NCBI GenBank assembly: GCA_029582155.1
Contig: CM055898.1
Location: 18,998,229-19,062,228 of the forward strand
Direction of reading: 5' to 3'
From: Panopea generosa
Lineage: Eukaryota; Mollusca; Bivalvia; Adapedonta; Hiatellidae
DNA length: 64,000 bases
Position 1 is the first letter of the stretch. The number at the start of each line of letters is the position of its first letter. The position numbers and the translations under genes are program-made. Shown here one piece after another: positions 1-14,096 of the stretch. A model generated the notes under the pieces. The model saw nothing but the letters and a program-made list of their open reading frames with translations, did not search any database and was not told where the DNA came from.

Positions 1-68
1 GTGGTTGAAATTACCCCAACCCTACTCCCCACAAAGACCCCCCCCCAAAAAAAACAAAACAACAACAA

Positions 69-99
<31 letters not shown>

Positions 100-105
100 A
101 AAAAT
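1..105. repeat. C-rich and A-rich low-complexity run
   Basis: A C-rich stretch is followed by about 35 consecutive A-dominated bases. It may be the tail of a retroposed repeat lying beyond the left edge of the window. Confidence 0.7.
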
Positions 106-1805
106 CACACCAAAACACACAGAAGGAACAAACTTCTCTAAATTCAAACTGCTGCACCACAGTACTATAATGATTTATAAAACACGAGCGGTACACGAAT
201 CTTTCAATTTTAAATTGATCATACAGTAATACATTATTCATAATGATACCAAAGTTTCAAGTCGATTTTAAAATTAATTTTGAGTATACAATTTTAAGTT
301 TAAAATAAAAATATACACTGTAAGTCTAAAAGAAAATCGTATTCCGTTGTGTTGATGCGCTGCGCTGCACTGTATTGTATGGTATGACGGTATTTAGCAT
401 CCGACATCATCACCCAGGACGGTGTCTGCTAGGGACATTTAAATTATCAAGCTAACCGGTACCGCAGACAAATGTTTCAAATCTACAACCGTCAGAGATC
501 GGAAATCAAATCCACAAGGCAGACGCTTTACCACTTGATAACAGCTGCGGTCTTACAGAAATAAACAGTGAGGAAGCTGTAGTTTCCCAACTACATGGAA
601 GTATACAAAACATTCCGATATTTCGAAATTAAACCTTTTTTATTAAAAGTTTTCAGTAAGTTTGATTCGCGACACTTTTTAGTGACCGTTGGTTTGCACC
701 CGAGACAATGGCGGACAGACCAACGTTACCTATTTCAACGTTATAAATTTAATAACACAACTACACCTGAGAAATATGAATGAAATGGTTAAAATAGAGA
801 CAATGAAACCCGGCAACACTAGCAAACGACAACGAGCGACAATATTGATACACCATGACACCGGGTATGCGGAAATAACCCCTAACACGTAGCTTATAAC
901 CAGCGTCTGTCGTGCAGCGTACAATCATGTCTATCTGGAGAAATCTAAAATTAAATGCATTGATGTTGCGTAATCAGACAGAATTTACCCATTTTAACTC
1001 CCTACCACACACACTATCCATACTACAATAACTACATGTCGGTGTCGGCTGAATGGATATATTTCCGGCAAGCGACAACATTCATGAACTAGATAAATTG
1101 CAGTTATTATTAATCACGTTTCGTATTTTATTTACACTAAACGTAAACTTTTCAGCCTCCAACATTAAGGAGTAACAAACTTCAATCTTGTAAGACGAAA
1201 TAGGAATAATTAACTTTTAATTGATACATAGTAAATTCCTACAGTGGTTATACGTCTATATCGTACGGCCTTTTTTTAATGTACAAAATTCCATCTCCTC
1301 ATATTCATGACTTTTATGAAAATTGACACATCAAAATAATACAACCTGGAAGTCTAAGGTCTATCTCCATGATCTCGGTAAGCATTTTATTTTCAAATTC
1401 ATCTTCTATGCTTTGGAATTCCTTTCTCGACTTCATCAAAGAATCAGTTATAATTTTAATAGCTTTACAGAAAATTGAATGAAACATGGCACATGTTCCT
1501 TATACTGCCTTTAGAAAGTAAGATGTATAATTATGATGTTACTGTTTGTTACATTATTTTTGGTTTAATTTCTTCTTCATCTTCTTCTCAAACGAAAGGC
1601 AAGTGCCAACCATGCCGCGGTACGAGACGTTGTTATGTAACAATACACACCCGGTACCGGCGGGGTCGGTAGGAGGTCGGGTGAGAGCTGTGTATTAGCC
1701 ACATATGTATCAATTAATGACTCGCGACATTTGTATATTCTGATGAATATATAATCACAATGAAAATATATTTACAACTGCATTGCAAAGGATAATCCTT
1801 CTTGC

Positions 1806-1856
<51 letters not shown>

Positions 1857-4175
1857 AATTACATCACACTGTTGTTATCAAAATATTATTATTATAATTA
1901 TATACCATGTGCTGTGCTGTTCCTACGATTACAGATAAATCACTATTGCTTGAACAGCGCATGCTTTTCCTCTTTCTCCGTATGCAAACGTCCAAAAATA
2001 AACGCTGGGTACCATCAGTGAATATTTGATGTCGAAAACTAAGACTTCCCAGCAGGGCTACATGGATTCAATTTCATGATATTTGAATTGCATAATTTTT
2101 AATTAAATATTTATTTTGACACTCACTGCCAGGTAGGGTATGAAATATGAAACCTACATATCGTGATGTAAGTTTAGTCAAGAAAGAGTGTCTGTCCCGT
2201 CTTTTCGTTGCACACGTCTATCAAAAAGACGGAAGAGCGAGTTACTTCTAACATCACAGTGGGATTGTAAAAGACGGGCAAAATGAATTATTTCAGACTG
2301 AACATTAACAACATTTGATCCAGCATATTGAAATTTTGTTAACGCTCCGTATTCACGCAAAATCTCGCAATATCTCGTTTTCAATTATCTTAACCTCAAC
2401 AAAAATCAAAATTAGACATTCTCAAATATTTTCATTTTGCCAACAGTTAGAGCAAGCAGGCAGATCTCAGATGCATGTATCTGATGAAGTTCAACTAGAT
2501 ATACAATGCATGCAGGCAATGACTTGTATAGAAGGATAGGAAACTAGCATTTTCTAACTAAATGTTGATGAAATAGCACACGAAGGATTATTAATTTTTA
2601 AACACAAATTTGTGGGAATGGTATCGTTTTGGTGAGAATTTCATTCTGCAATGTAAGAATTTTGATTTGTGTTCGTGAGATGAATGGAAATTAAGATAAT
2701 TGAAAACGAGATATCAGTTGCTTTTCGGTCTCTATGTAATTCCTTCGTATCCGTGGTAACAAGTATACGGTCCTTTAAACACAACCAGCAGTCCACTCGA
2801 TTTCGGTAAAATTATTTGAACACAATCGAAATTGTACTATTGAATCTGACCTACTGCGTATATTTATTATTATAATATATAACCACGCTTCAGATATAGA
2901 ACATCTCCAATACATGTCATTGTCCTGTATTCCCTGCCACTGTTTCGCGAACATCGTTTGCCTAATGCGCTTGGCGTATTCAGAGCAGCGTCTGTGAAAA
3001 ATTGATTTAAATTTTCAGTTTCGGACGGTAATTTATACAAAGGATGGGTAGTTGGGTATGTGCAAAATTGGTCGTCTTGTAATTAGCATTCATTTATTCA
3101 AACAAAAGGAAATTATAGCGAAGACGACATAAATGGCGGAACCGATTGCGTCATGATTTTCAGGTGTGAGCCCACCATTGATTGTTCTTATTTCTGTAGT
3201 GAATGGGCCATGTTTAAGAGCTTGACATCCATAGAAATAGCCACAGTCACAGAAAGGAATCTTATAATTATGTTATTGTTTGTTGATATATGCAGTGCCA
3301 AATATTGTTAGAAAAATAGGAATCATGTATCATACAAAAAAGCGTATGCACTGCTGTCAATGTGATAATAGACATAAGAAATAATGTATTCATATACTAA
3401 TTTCCAAGAATGACTTCCATTCTAAATTCACAATTCAAACATGAATATTCTTTCAAAATGTTCCAAGTACGACATCGATAATGCCATTCAAATCACAAAA
3501 CGAGCATTAAAATATGGCAAATGCATTTTAAATGAGGAAGAAACAAAGATACCCCACGGGAGTATTTCCTGTTTCCAATGGTGGTGTTTTGCCTTCAAAC
3601 AAGGACGTGTCTTCATTTTTCGCCTGGAAGATAAACATATAGAGGGGAAAAAACAACTTAGTTTACATTTAAGCCGACTCTAAAGGGCAGTCGGAAGGTC
3701 AATGCATTTTGAATAATTGAACGTGTAACCACTAGTCACAGACTATTGTTATGTGAGCTTATTTGCATATATTAAATGGTCTTGCTTGCTATTTTCGGAT
3801 GGCGCCAGTGTCAAAGGCAACCACAAGTATTTTTGATATTGGGGAATTACTTTATATTTCTAGATTTTTTCTTTCAGTTAGTATCATGCTATATGGAAAA
3901 GTATAATCTAAAGGACATGATTTCACACACTATATTAATATAGATTTCATAAATTAAACTTTTTGGTAAATCTTCCAGATTACAAATTATTAATATTTGG
4001 TTTAGGCAGTAAAACGTTTGCGTCATTATGGAATTCGGTCCATATCAGATTTTATTTTCCGATCTTTATCTCCTTCCACTGAGGTCCTGTGTTTAAACCT
4101 GGTCCGAATATTTCCAGTGAAGTATATACCAGTTACTTATTCTTGAGGTAAGACGTAATTGTAATGCAATTTATT
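106..4175. other. Intergenic sequence, no gene recognised
   Basis: No codon-rich stretch longer than about 80 codons and no familiar protein. A microsatellite of ATT/ATC units lies at 1808-1857. On the minus strand at about 440-550, GTGGTAAAGCGTCTGCCTTG looks faintly tRNA-like and may be another decayed SINE. Confidence 0.6.
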
Positions 4176-4325
4176 ATCATAGCCATGGCTATGTGTGGTG
4201 TTCTTAAGCAAGACACTTTCCCACCTATGCTTAGTACTAGTTCTAACCAGAAAGACTTCGATCGTGATTTGCCTAAGTTGTAAGAACTTGTTTCACAATC
4301 GAAGTAAAATAAATAAGTTTAAACT
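4176..4325 (+). repeat. SINE with GTGTCCTTGAGCAAGACACT-type core, copy 1
   Basis: GGCTATGTGTGGTGTTCTTA then AGCAAGACACTTTCCCAC, ending CCTAAGTTGTAAGAACTTG. It matches 63740-63935 in reverse. The core resembles what I recall as the V-SINE domain; that assignment is from memory. Confidence 0.65.
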
Positions 4326-5789
4326 AAACATTTCTATACCAATACATCTAGTTCCCAGAACATCAGAACCAGCAATTGGAAAATAGTAAGTTAATTTTCG
4401 TGTATTGATAGTGTTAAAGGTATTTACCCCCGGACTGTCATTTTTTCAAAAAATATTTTTTTCTTTCCTTCAAAATTCTCAAATGTAGGCCCGGGATATT
4501 GTCAGTGCAGACATGACTATTGGTCTCTTTGATAAGATCATAATGTAACGTTTAATAGAATAAGGGCAATTACTTCGATGAACTAGGTAGTTCAAGAAAA
4601 CATTATTTACCTCCCTTGCCAAGCGGTTTGTTTTCCTGTCATTACTAATACAAAAATATAACAATACCAGTAAACATTTTATTTTTCTTCAATAACTGCT
4701 GTTGTGTGTTAAGCAAACGAAGGAAAACCTGTTGGTTTTAACGAATTTTCATTTTTATTTCATGAAACGAGCACTCAAATATGGTCATGTGTTAATAATT
4801 AATACATTTTTGTTTTAGCTCGAGCTACAATCTATAATTTGTTTAGAATGGTGTGTCCCTTTAAGATTAATGTATATATGTGTATTCGGTGAAAGGAAAA
4901 AGAAAGTATACATACCTATAAACGTCGACAGGTCAAGGAACAAAAAATGTATTACATATAAATTTTGTATATTTGTTGAATCAAAAAAACAAACATCTAA
5001 TTCATTTCAAAGCAAAACAATAAGAAAAAATCAGTTTTTTTTTCATCACCTGAATAAACTTAGTCAATAATGAAATAATTTCAAAAACCAAAATGTATGT
5101 TTTCTTTTTCCTTTCAGTGTATATATATGAATGTATGTTACAACTTGACTGATATATATATTTGTACGGTTTGTTAAGGGATGGCCCACCCCGACCCTCA
5201 CAGACCTATTACGGGGTGATTAAATGGATCACTTTTCAGTGATTGAAATTAAAAAAAAAAATTAATACATGTAATAAGATTTCAAAAACACAATTTTTAT
5301 AACAGCAAAAATGATTGAAATTATATGGTTTTTTTTTATAATATAGCTAAAACATTCATTTATACCCCAAATTGACCCGGACCTTGGTCTTGCGCGCGAC
5401 ACACATGTATGGTAAACATTTTTGTGCCATGTTATTTCAAAATATGTAGTATGGTTTACAAGATATGGAGTAGACACTAAAGTGTGTATGTATTTATGAC
5501 CTTGAACCTGCAAGTGTGATCTTCCACCTTCCACTGAACCGTAATTGTGATGACCAGATCGAGCTTACCAAATGTGGACTCGACAAAAAGTACAAATAAA
5601 GAACTTCGATCGAAATGTGTATCTTTTAAAAGAAAGTTCCGTATTAGTTGTTTATTGTTATACGTGTACAATTATTCTTATTGTCATATAATGCTCCTAT
5701 TTCATCTTAATTACACTAATTATGTTCTTTTTAAGCCACAAACATATATTCCCCGCCCCCCCCCACCCCCCCCCCCCCCACCCCCCATT
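4326..5789. other. Intergenic sequence with a poly-C tract
   Basis: No gene recognised. An almost pure C run interrupted by single A and G occupies about 5753-5787. Confidence 0.6.
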
Positions 5790-5935
5790 CGTCTCTCACC
5801 GCTGATTTCAGTTGGATAGTTATCAATTACTTGCGGTGATGCGGTGTGCTCAAGTTCTGGTTCAGGATCAACATTGGTTAGACTGATCATCTGTTAGCAC
5901 TCGATGGCATAACAATGACGCTAAATATCCGATCA
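5790..5935 (+). repeat. 3' part of the second SINE family
   Basis: GATAGTTATCAATTACTTGC, GTGTGCTCAAGTTCTGGTT and ATGACGCTAAAT follow the order of the copy at 31885. The tRNA-like head is missing; a long C-rich run lies just upstream. Confidence 0.65.
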
Positions 5936-6742
5936 AAAACAATTTTATTTTATAGCTCGATTGCGGACTTATATGAACCGCTCTTAAGTCTAAAACTAGA
6001 AATACATTGCGGTCAACGAAAACGCAACATTAAATATACATGTATCCATAATTCTTTGATACTACTGTACCAACTTTTGTCAAAATTGAACATAAAATAA
6101 AGTTAATAAGGGCCTTTTATAAATGGCTATATGAAAGCGTTGTTTTACGAAAATTCAGAGAAAAAGAGAACCCTTAACTCCAGTAACATTTGACAGACGT
6201 TGACAAATATCAAACTTGGACCTGTATTTTGTATAAAATAGCAGCTGCACAAAATATTAATTTAATACACAGAACCTTTAAGAAACAAATTTGACCTCAG
6301 ACAGGGGTAATACTTAAGTGCCGGAGTAACAATACAGTCAGGACCCACACGGTCATTGTAACGCAGCCCTGCTCACTTCACGACAGCATAGCAACGATGA
6401 AAATAGTCCGATTTCAGCATCCCAAGCTACGATAAATCTATTTTGGTCGCCATTTTTGGGAATAAACTATAAGGGAAAATTGAAATTGTGGTCTCAATAC
6501 CACGATTTGAAATTTTCAGCTTGACGTTCGATTCGGAATATTTATATTAATAAAAGAAATGCTGGAATGCTTAAAAATTGCTTAAAATACTTGCTTTGTT
6601 TATTCAAAATATCGATTTGAATCCGCGCAAATGCCACTATTTGTGTTCAACTGTTTCTTCGTTCGTGAAAAATCGATCATTTTCGATTCACGTTTACGCT
6701 ATTATGCGAATGTTTTTTCCCCCTTTTTTATACACGTGCTAT

Positions 6743-7779
6743 GACGTCGCTCACGGTAATGGTACTTGCGTTATTAAACTAATACCCGAACTATATCAAA
6801 TTGTTCCGGAATACTTGATCGTTTTTGGAATCATATTGCTATGCTCTATATATTTTAATTTAATAACAAGTCACATTTTACGTCATTTTTCTCGTGTTCC
6901 GGCGTAACATTTACCACGGGTCCGGTCTAAAAATGTTATGTTTAAAAACGGCGCGAAAGGACAGATATCAGGTCTATTCACTGGAGAAAGTGACATAATT
7001 TCGGGTTACAGATATGTTTGTTTTATTACAACAAACTGTTTTCATATTGCGATTATGAGATATTACACTTTTAAGGTGTTATCCGCCAACGTTATTTGAA
7101 AGAAATAATTGAAACGTATTTGATTAATTTAATTATTTTTGAAAAAATCGCGAACATATAGATTTTAAAATCATATCATACTAAAGTAAAATTTCAGTGG
7201 AACATGCTTATGTCGAATGAAATATATTCACTTTGCTCTGAATGGTACATATTTCGTATTTAAAATGTCCTCTATGTTTGCCGCCTCTTAGCATTTTTAC
7301 CAAAAAATAACGTCTGTCCTCACATTTTGATCATATTAACTATATTTTTAACGCAGAATATTGTCTTTTGAAAATTATATTAACGAGTAAATTTAGTTTC
7401 TGTTAGAGTCCCAAAATATTAAAAATTTTGGGAAATCATTTCCCTCGTATCAAGCATTTCCGATGTCCTCTATCACATATTGACAGCGTCAGTTTGACGT
7501 TCTTTTAATACAGTGAAAACGGTGGACGCCGCCAGTTATGTACATGGTATACTGTATTCTCATAGTTAACGTAGGTACATTGATATCATTGGTTTTGATC
7601 CATTTAATATCCGCAGAAAATCATGATTCCGTGACAGTATTTGATATTCTGATATTCGTTTTTTTTCTTGTAAAATAAATGATACGAAATACATGAATAA
7701 AAACGTCAAATTATATTTTATACAATTTTAACGTTAACGCCGTGTTACGCTTAAAGGTGCCATTACCGTGCGCGACGTC
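6743..7779. repeat. Pair of 20-bp inverted repeats about 1 kb apart
   Basis: GACGTCGCTCACGGTAATGG at 6743-6762 recurs inverted at 7760-7779 with one difference. Weaker similarity continues inwards (ACTTGCGTTA versus TTAAGCGTAA). The pair may bound an old DNA element; no duplicated target site is evident and the interior has no recognised protein. Confidence 0.4.
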
Positions 7780-8599
7780 TATAAAGTAAGCCTGCCACAT
7801 TTAAATTATGATTTGTAACGACGAAAAACATACAAAATATTAGATTTTTTAATACCACTTGCTCGATTTTTGCGGTGGTGAATGTGGCGAGTTCACGCCT
7901 ATTGATTCTATATGGGGGCCGTCTCAAAAGTAAAAGGAAGGCAACTCATGTATATGATATTTGTTCCTTTCTTTCCATCTATCAAACAGAGGCTCTTGTT
8001 TGTACGAGATTTTATTAAATAAATTACATCCTTCTTTCAAATATTTTGTATTATATGATTGTAGCTACATTTATATGGTAGACTTTAGTCTCTTAATTTT
8101 TTGATAAATAATCTGTATTAAATCAACAAACTGATGTTGACATTGAATCAGTAAGTGTAAAAAAAATATCATTTTGAATATGCATGTACATCTGAGTTTT
8201 AACAATGACTTAATTACAGTCTTAATGTCTCGGTTTTAAGATGAAAAAATTGGCCTAATTTATGAAACAATAATTTCAATATCCAAATGGTCTTAATGCC
8301 TGACCTTTTTCTTGTCTTTATCAAAAATAAGAAAATACACACTCTCAAGAGCAATTCAGGTATTTTGATATTATTGTTTTATATAAGCCTATTTTTTCAT
8401 CATTTTTTTAATTTTCACCTATGGGATTTATTTCATGTCAAACAAGCAGCCTAATGCATCAGAATTACCGATGTCACTTTTTACCAGCGCATGGAATTTT
8501 AGTGAGAGCTTGATTTTATTTCTAAAGTATATATGTCAGCATTCCATGACAAAATAATTACATTAAATTAAAATTCACAATTTTAACCAATATTGGGCT

Positions 8600-9425
8600 T
8601 CTGCTAGCCTCTAAGTATGGTATTGTCCAGACCAAAATTGGTGGATGTTAATAAAATCCCCTTTCTAGGTCTGACACTCCACCATTATGACTAAACAATG
8701 TTTAAGACATCAAGATGATTGAATATTGCCGAAAAATGTGGAGAAAAAACAAAATTTCCTGTTTTACAATGGTATTCCTATGTAAAAATTAGTCCCTTTG
8801 GACCTAATCCTTTTTTGAAAACAAACTTAAAATCCTTTAATATTCATTGGGATTATCTATAACAAATATTACCATAATTATAACAATAAATATGCTAGCC
8901 CCTTACAGATATCAAATCCTCCTTAAAGGACCTAGCTTAGTATAACTTCTATGACTAAACAAAGCTTCAGATACTCATAAAACGATTGAAATGATGCGGA
9001 AAATAGAGGAGAAAAACAAAATTTCCTGTTTACTTCAACATTCCTATGTAAAAATCAAAGTCCACTTACTAGGCTACAATGGACCCTAACCCAGGTTACC
9101 TGTTTATATGAACAAACTTGAAACCCCTATTCGTAGGGATCCTTTATACCAAATATTAAAAAACAATTGCTCCGTGGATCTTGAGATTTTTTAATTTAAA
9201 TTTCCCCATGTTCAACTGGTCTTGGGCTGGGCCCTCGGACCAACTTTGACCCTACAGTCATGATTTGAAAAAACAACAACACAAAGCGTCTTGTAATAAA
9301 TTTGGTGAAAATATGTGAAATGATTCCAAAGAAAAAGTCGTCTGAAGCAAACGTTAACGACTAACAATAGACACAGAGTGATCACAAAGCTCACCATAAT
9401 GAGCCTGCAGCTCAGGTGAGCAAAA
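8600..9425 (-). repeat. CTCACCTGAGC-type element, reverse orientation
   Basis: On the minus strand it begins TTTTGCTCACCTGAGCTGCA and GTGAGCTTTGTGATCACTC, as at 26447. Internal blocks with AAACAAAATTTCCTGTTT and ATTCCTATGTAAAAAT occur twice about 260 bp apart. The far end is not sharply defined. Confidence 0.65.
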
Positions 9426-9611
9426 ATTCATTCTTATTAAGCAGTATTATATCATATGCTACCCCTAAATGGTCCGCAAGAGATATTATTTTACTAATTT
9501 CAGTAATGTCCTGAATCTCGAATTTTAGATAATTGCAACAATCTTCTTTATATTCTCATATTTACAAGTAACACACACGTAAATTTTAAGTTCAACAGGC
9601 TTATTGGTTTC

Positions 9612-9816
9612 ATTTTTTTAAAGGGGTTTTCAACACATTTCAGGTTATAAATGGCATATCCAGTTTAACTGGTGGAGAAAGACCCCAGAATGAATCCGAG
9701 CAGAACCACTGTCCTTCTGAGTATCAAATAAACTTTTTGGAGCAAGTGCTACTCGAACCTTAGCGGTGACAGCCAAGTGCTCTTAAGTCGGCGCCTTAGA
9801 CTACTCGGCCGCATTT
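9612..9816 (-). repeat. tRNA(Ser/Leu)-derived SINE, copy 1
   Basis: On the minus strand, TGCGGCCGAGTAGTCTAAGG gives box A and AAGGTTCGAGTAGCACTTG box B. The body is TGGTTCTGCTCGGATTC with GGTCTTTCTCCACCAG, and the tail GAAATGTGTTGAAAA is followed by an A-rich end. It matches the copies at 32475, 42529, 48191 and 58417. Confidence 0.8.
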
Positions 9817-10559
9817 GTTTCAACAGCTCACACACCATTGCAAAAGCCCTTGTGACCTTTAGCCACAAAGCGAATAGAACCTAACCCAACTTGGGGTTGG
9901 ACATTTTCATTTAATTTCATTTTAGTTGGTCATTTTGAATTTAAAGGAAACCAATTGTCCAGATATGATAAACAGTACCTACATTTGGTGAGCATTTCAG
10001 TTTATAATTATCAAATCTCATTTTTCTGTCGAATTGCTCTTTGGTTTGGTCGTTTTGTACAAACTTCTATATGCCTTTTCTTAACAATATTTCAGCAATT
10101 TAACAGAAAGTAACATATTTCTCTCTTTTTCATCCCTTAACTAATACATTGTATTATTTTGTCACATAAAACATAGACTTGAGATAAAAGGCAACAGTTA
10201 GTAAGCATAATTCATCTTTTTTTTTAACTATCTTCAAGTGACAAAATAAAGTCAGCAGTCGGTTTATCTTGTTATCAGCTAGATCTTCCTTCTGGAAATT
10301 GACCAGACCTGAAAATAATAAGATAAATATATTGGGAATGTTAATTGAACCTCAAGTTCTACCAGCACAATAAGTAAGTTTGCTTTTATGTACACAAAAC
10401 GGTTGTAATTTTACTTTCTCTTCATCTAAATATAGACAAATTAATTCAGATACCATATTCGCCTGAATAAATGTCGCCCAAGGGTTATGCATTTAAAAAA
10501 CACTTTTTTTTTACCATAATTAAATCGTGTGAGTAAAAGAAAAATTTTGACAATTTTAA
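9817..10559. other. Intergenic sequence, nothing recognised
   Basis: AT-rich sequence with no open frame of note and no repeat that I could match elsewhere in the window. Confidence 0.5.
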
Positions 10560-10990
10560 TGTTAACTCTTTTGTGACCTCACCTGGCCCCTTATAGAAAT
10601 TCAATCCTTACCTGGCCCCTTATAGAAATTCAATCCTGCATGTTAAACTAAATTTTATTTGCCATGACTCAAAGATGCTTCAGAAAAACAATTTTTCACA
10701 AATTGATGAAAATATTAGAATCAAATCCCAACTCATAGGGATAATTAATATCAAATATGAAAACAATTAACTGGCAGGTTTTTGAGAAAGATTTTTGAAA
10801 AATTACATTTTTACCCATTTGTGACCCCCATCTGGACCCTGACCATACGACCCCCACCCCATTTTGAATCAAACCTTATTTTCTATGACTTGATGATGCT
10901 TCAGAACTCAAACTGAAAAAAAATGGGGGTAAAATAAGAATGTTCAATTTTCCCGTAGTATCTCCAAGTGAAATTCGAAATCCCAATACA
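10560..10990. repeat. Diverged interspersed repeat with a 29-bp direct duplication
   Basis: CCTGGCCCCTTATAGAAATT is repeated back to back at about 10583 and 10612. CATGACTCAAAGATGCTTCA and CTATGACTTGATGATGCTTC mark a second, looser internal repeat. It resembles the interior of the element at 8600. Confidence 0.4.
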
Positions 10991-11169
10991 GGGCCCCTAT
11001 AAATCTTACACAGATACATTGTTAAATTAACACTCACATATGATAACAACATAGTTTTTCAATTTCATTATCCTTAACAGTGGAAAAACAAGAGCTGTTC
11101 GCTGGATATTTGATCATCTAAAACAACAGCTTTTTCAGGAAATTAGTACCAAATATTTTGAATTCAATA

Positions 11170-11745
11170 ATTATAATCATATGGTTATATACCAATTCTT
11201 GTTAATGGATCTAGTCTTGTACCAACCCATACAGTTAATCAATGTTGGATATCCTTCTACATTATGAGTTATTCAGTTTTATTTATATATATACAATATA
11301 AGCATTTTCACTAACTTCACACCATAGGACAATATATCCATACCAGTCCATGAAAATGAATCATCATGTACCAGCATGCAAGTTTATCACAGCTGGATTC
11401 CCTTTCACATTGTACGTTCTTTCAATGTTTTACATTAATAATGTATGCACTTACTTCGCATCATAGAGCAATTTAAATCAGTACCAGTTCATAAAAATGG
11501 ACCTATAGTTGAAATAATCTTATACTAGCAAACACACTTTATCACAGCTGGATACCCTTTCACATTCTACATTGTTTCAATGTTTTACATATATAACATA
11601 TGCACTTACTTCACATCGTAGGGAAATATAATCGGCACCTGGTGAGTTCATGAAACATTAAATTGGACCTATAGTTAAAATAATCTTGCACAAGTATACA
11701 CAGTTTATCACACCTTAATACCCTTTCATGAAAATGAAGATTTTT
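11170..11745. repeat. Diverged tandem repeat of about 175 bp, three units
   Basis: TTTATCACAGCTGGATTCCC, CACTTACTTC and ATGTTTTACAT recur in the same order about three times with insertions and deletions. Confidence 0.6.
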
Positions 11746-11788
11746 TTTTTACAGGAAATTAAACTTTCATGAGAATGAATAAATAAAC

Positions 11789-13110
11789 AAGAGGCCCAAG
11801 AGAACCTGAATCGCTCTATTTGCAACATATGCTACAGATCTAAGTTCTAGGCCTAAAACTTTTAGAGAAAATGTTTTTTTTAAATTTTACTTAAAATGTG
11901 CTTATAACCCTGTGGTGGTTTTTGTGCATTTGTGGTCGAATGACACTGGTTCAAGAACTTGTCTGAGGTCTGATTAAAATTATATAACTGGTGTGCAAGT
12001 TTGGTTAAGATTCAATGAAAAATGAAGATGCTATGGCATCTAAAATATTTTTGCTATTTAACTATGTAAAACAGTGGCAATCCAAATTTTACCCCAGGGA
12101 CCAAACTTCAACAAATCTTTTAAGGGTTCTCCAAGCAATGCTTCATGTAAAGTATCTAATTTTTAAAGGAAATGTTTTTTAAAGTTTTACTGAAAATGTG
12201 TTTATATTAATAATACTTTATTTAATGAGGGCAACACAGTTTCACTAATCTTCTCTGTGGCCCTCAGACTTATAAGCCCTGCGGCAATGGTATTTGTGAT
12301 CAAATCCCTCTAGTTGTAGAACTCATCCGAAATCTTGCAGTTATATAATAACTGCTTAGGAAATTTGGTTAAGGTCCAGTGAACAATGAAGGTGCTATCT
12401 CGTCTACAACATTTTCCCTATATAACTCTATGTAAAACAGCGACTCCTGTGGCGACCCGACTTCAACAAATATTTGAGGGGACTGCCATGCAATGCTACA
12501 TGTAATATATCTAAGGTCTAGGCTTTGAACTTTCAGAGAAAATGTGCTTTTAATATATAAGCCCTGTGGTTTAAAATTGGCTATAAACATTTCCCCCGAA
12601 TATATCATGCCTATATATACTCACCGACCCCGTAATGCCAACATATATCTATTTAAACATGCCAAATTCCTAGGTGCCTAGGTTTGACTAAAAAAGATTT
12701 CCCACTTAAAATTGCAACATATTTCATGACGTTTTAAATAGGTCACATGCTTTCATTTTGATCCATTATACAGGTTTACATGTAGTAAAAATGGTTTCAT
12801 CATAGAAAGAGTCTGATTGACGATTTGATGGTCACCCAGCAGTATTCAAGTGTTGCTTATTTTTAGTATATTTCTAAGACTTTTATAGTGTTTTTCCCCC
12901 CGATATACATGTACTCCTTTTAAAATGCAAAGTTAAGTCCCTTACAGGGCCCCTGTAAATACAAGCCCCTTGATTTGTACAAACTTGAAACCCCTCATTC
13001 AAACTTTGAACAATTTCGAGATAGCTCAATGCCAAATTTGGTGAAAATCAGTTTAAGAGAAATTGTTGTAAGCAAAATTTTTTGGACAGACTAGAGGTGA
13101 GTTTATCACT
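11789..13110 (-). repeat. Possible old CTCACCTGAGC-type element
   Basis: CAAGAGGCCCAAGAGAACCT at the left resembles the reverse of the GGCCCTCTTG end, and AGAGGTGAGTTTATCACTCA at the right resembles the palindromic head. Between them, blocks such as CTTTTAGAGAAAATG and TATAAGCCCTGTGGT repeat three times (about 11860, 12160, 12530). Heavily diverged. Confidence 0.45.
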
Positions 13111-14090
13111 CAGCTATGGTTTTCAAATGCTGAAAATTTCTGCTTAAGCTATAAACAGCAGCGGTCATTTTTGTTCAAACGGGCAAAGAATCAAGTTGAA
13201 AATAGTTTGGGGCTTGGGCATAAAATACCAACAAATACATGTTAAAAATTAATGAATTTAATTCATGATTGAATGATAATATTATTACATGATGGTAGTG
13301 AAATATCACAAAGATACAGAGTATGTAAGTCAATGAGCAAGTGCAGAGAGGTAGTGGACAGAAAGAAGAAAAGAAAGTTGATAGAGGAAGAACAAAACAT
13401 TCAAGTAATATTGCACAGAGGTAATCTGTCACACACACACACACCGTCATTAATATTCACACACAGGTAAAGCAAGTGACATACATCAATATGTAGTCTG
13501 AATGGTACAAAAAATAATATACAGATTTCACACTTATTAAAAATGCATATGTACTTTTATATATAAACTTATGACTGAACAATTGTTCTCAACATGTTTA
13601 TAATGGACTTGATAACATTTCTAATACAAATTTTTGGCTCTTACTCAAGAACAACAAAGGATAGTACAATTGTGTATTGAGGTTAAAGGTAACTTTTTAC
13701 ACATGTATACAGATTTAACAAATCCTACAAGTATTAGCACTTAATACCATCTAATAAAATAAGAAAACAAACAACTGATCAATAAATGTTGAGCACAAAT
13801 GGTGAGGAACAAAAGAAATTGTTCATCTGAATACAATGTCACTAAATCCATCATGACAGGTTGTGCAGCTATTTAGCCGGTTAAAGAAAACCAGCTTGTT
13901 TTTAGGTTAAATTAACCAAAAAAAAAAAAAAAAGACTCCCAATACCACTTTTAAACTGCATAAAAAATACATTCATAATTTAATGCACTACATATACATC
14001 TTCATGATCAACAACATAAATTGAGCATATGACTTTTACAACATAGTAAAAATATTACAGTCTCTGATTCAATGGTTTGTTTTACAACCT
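13111..14090. other. Intergenic sequence downstream of KPNA2
   Basis: It holds a CA/CAC microsatellite at 13430-13443 and an A run at 13918-13933. No gene is recognised. It could contain a longer KPNA2 3' UTR if the hexamer at 14091 is not the one used. Confidence 0.5.
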
Positions 14091-14096
14091 TTTATT
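14091..14096 (-). terminator. Candidate polyadenylation signal of KPNA2
   Basis: TTTATT on the plus strand gives AATAAA on the minus strand, about 270 nt after the stop codon. It is the first perfect hexamer downstream of the stop, giving a 3' UTR of roughly 290 nt. In AT-rich DNA such hexamers arise by chance. Confidence 0.35.

Noticed and set aside
6578..6907. 109-codon hydrophobic frame
   Set aside because: No recognised family and no splice partners; its leucine, isoleucine and phenylalanine content follows from AT-rich DNA. It lies inside the inverted-repeat region.
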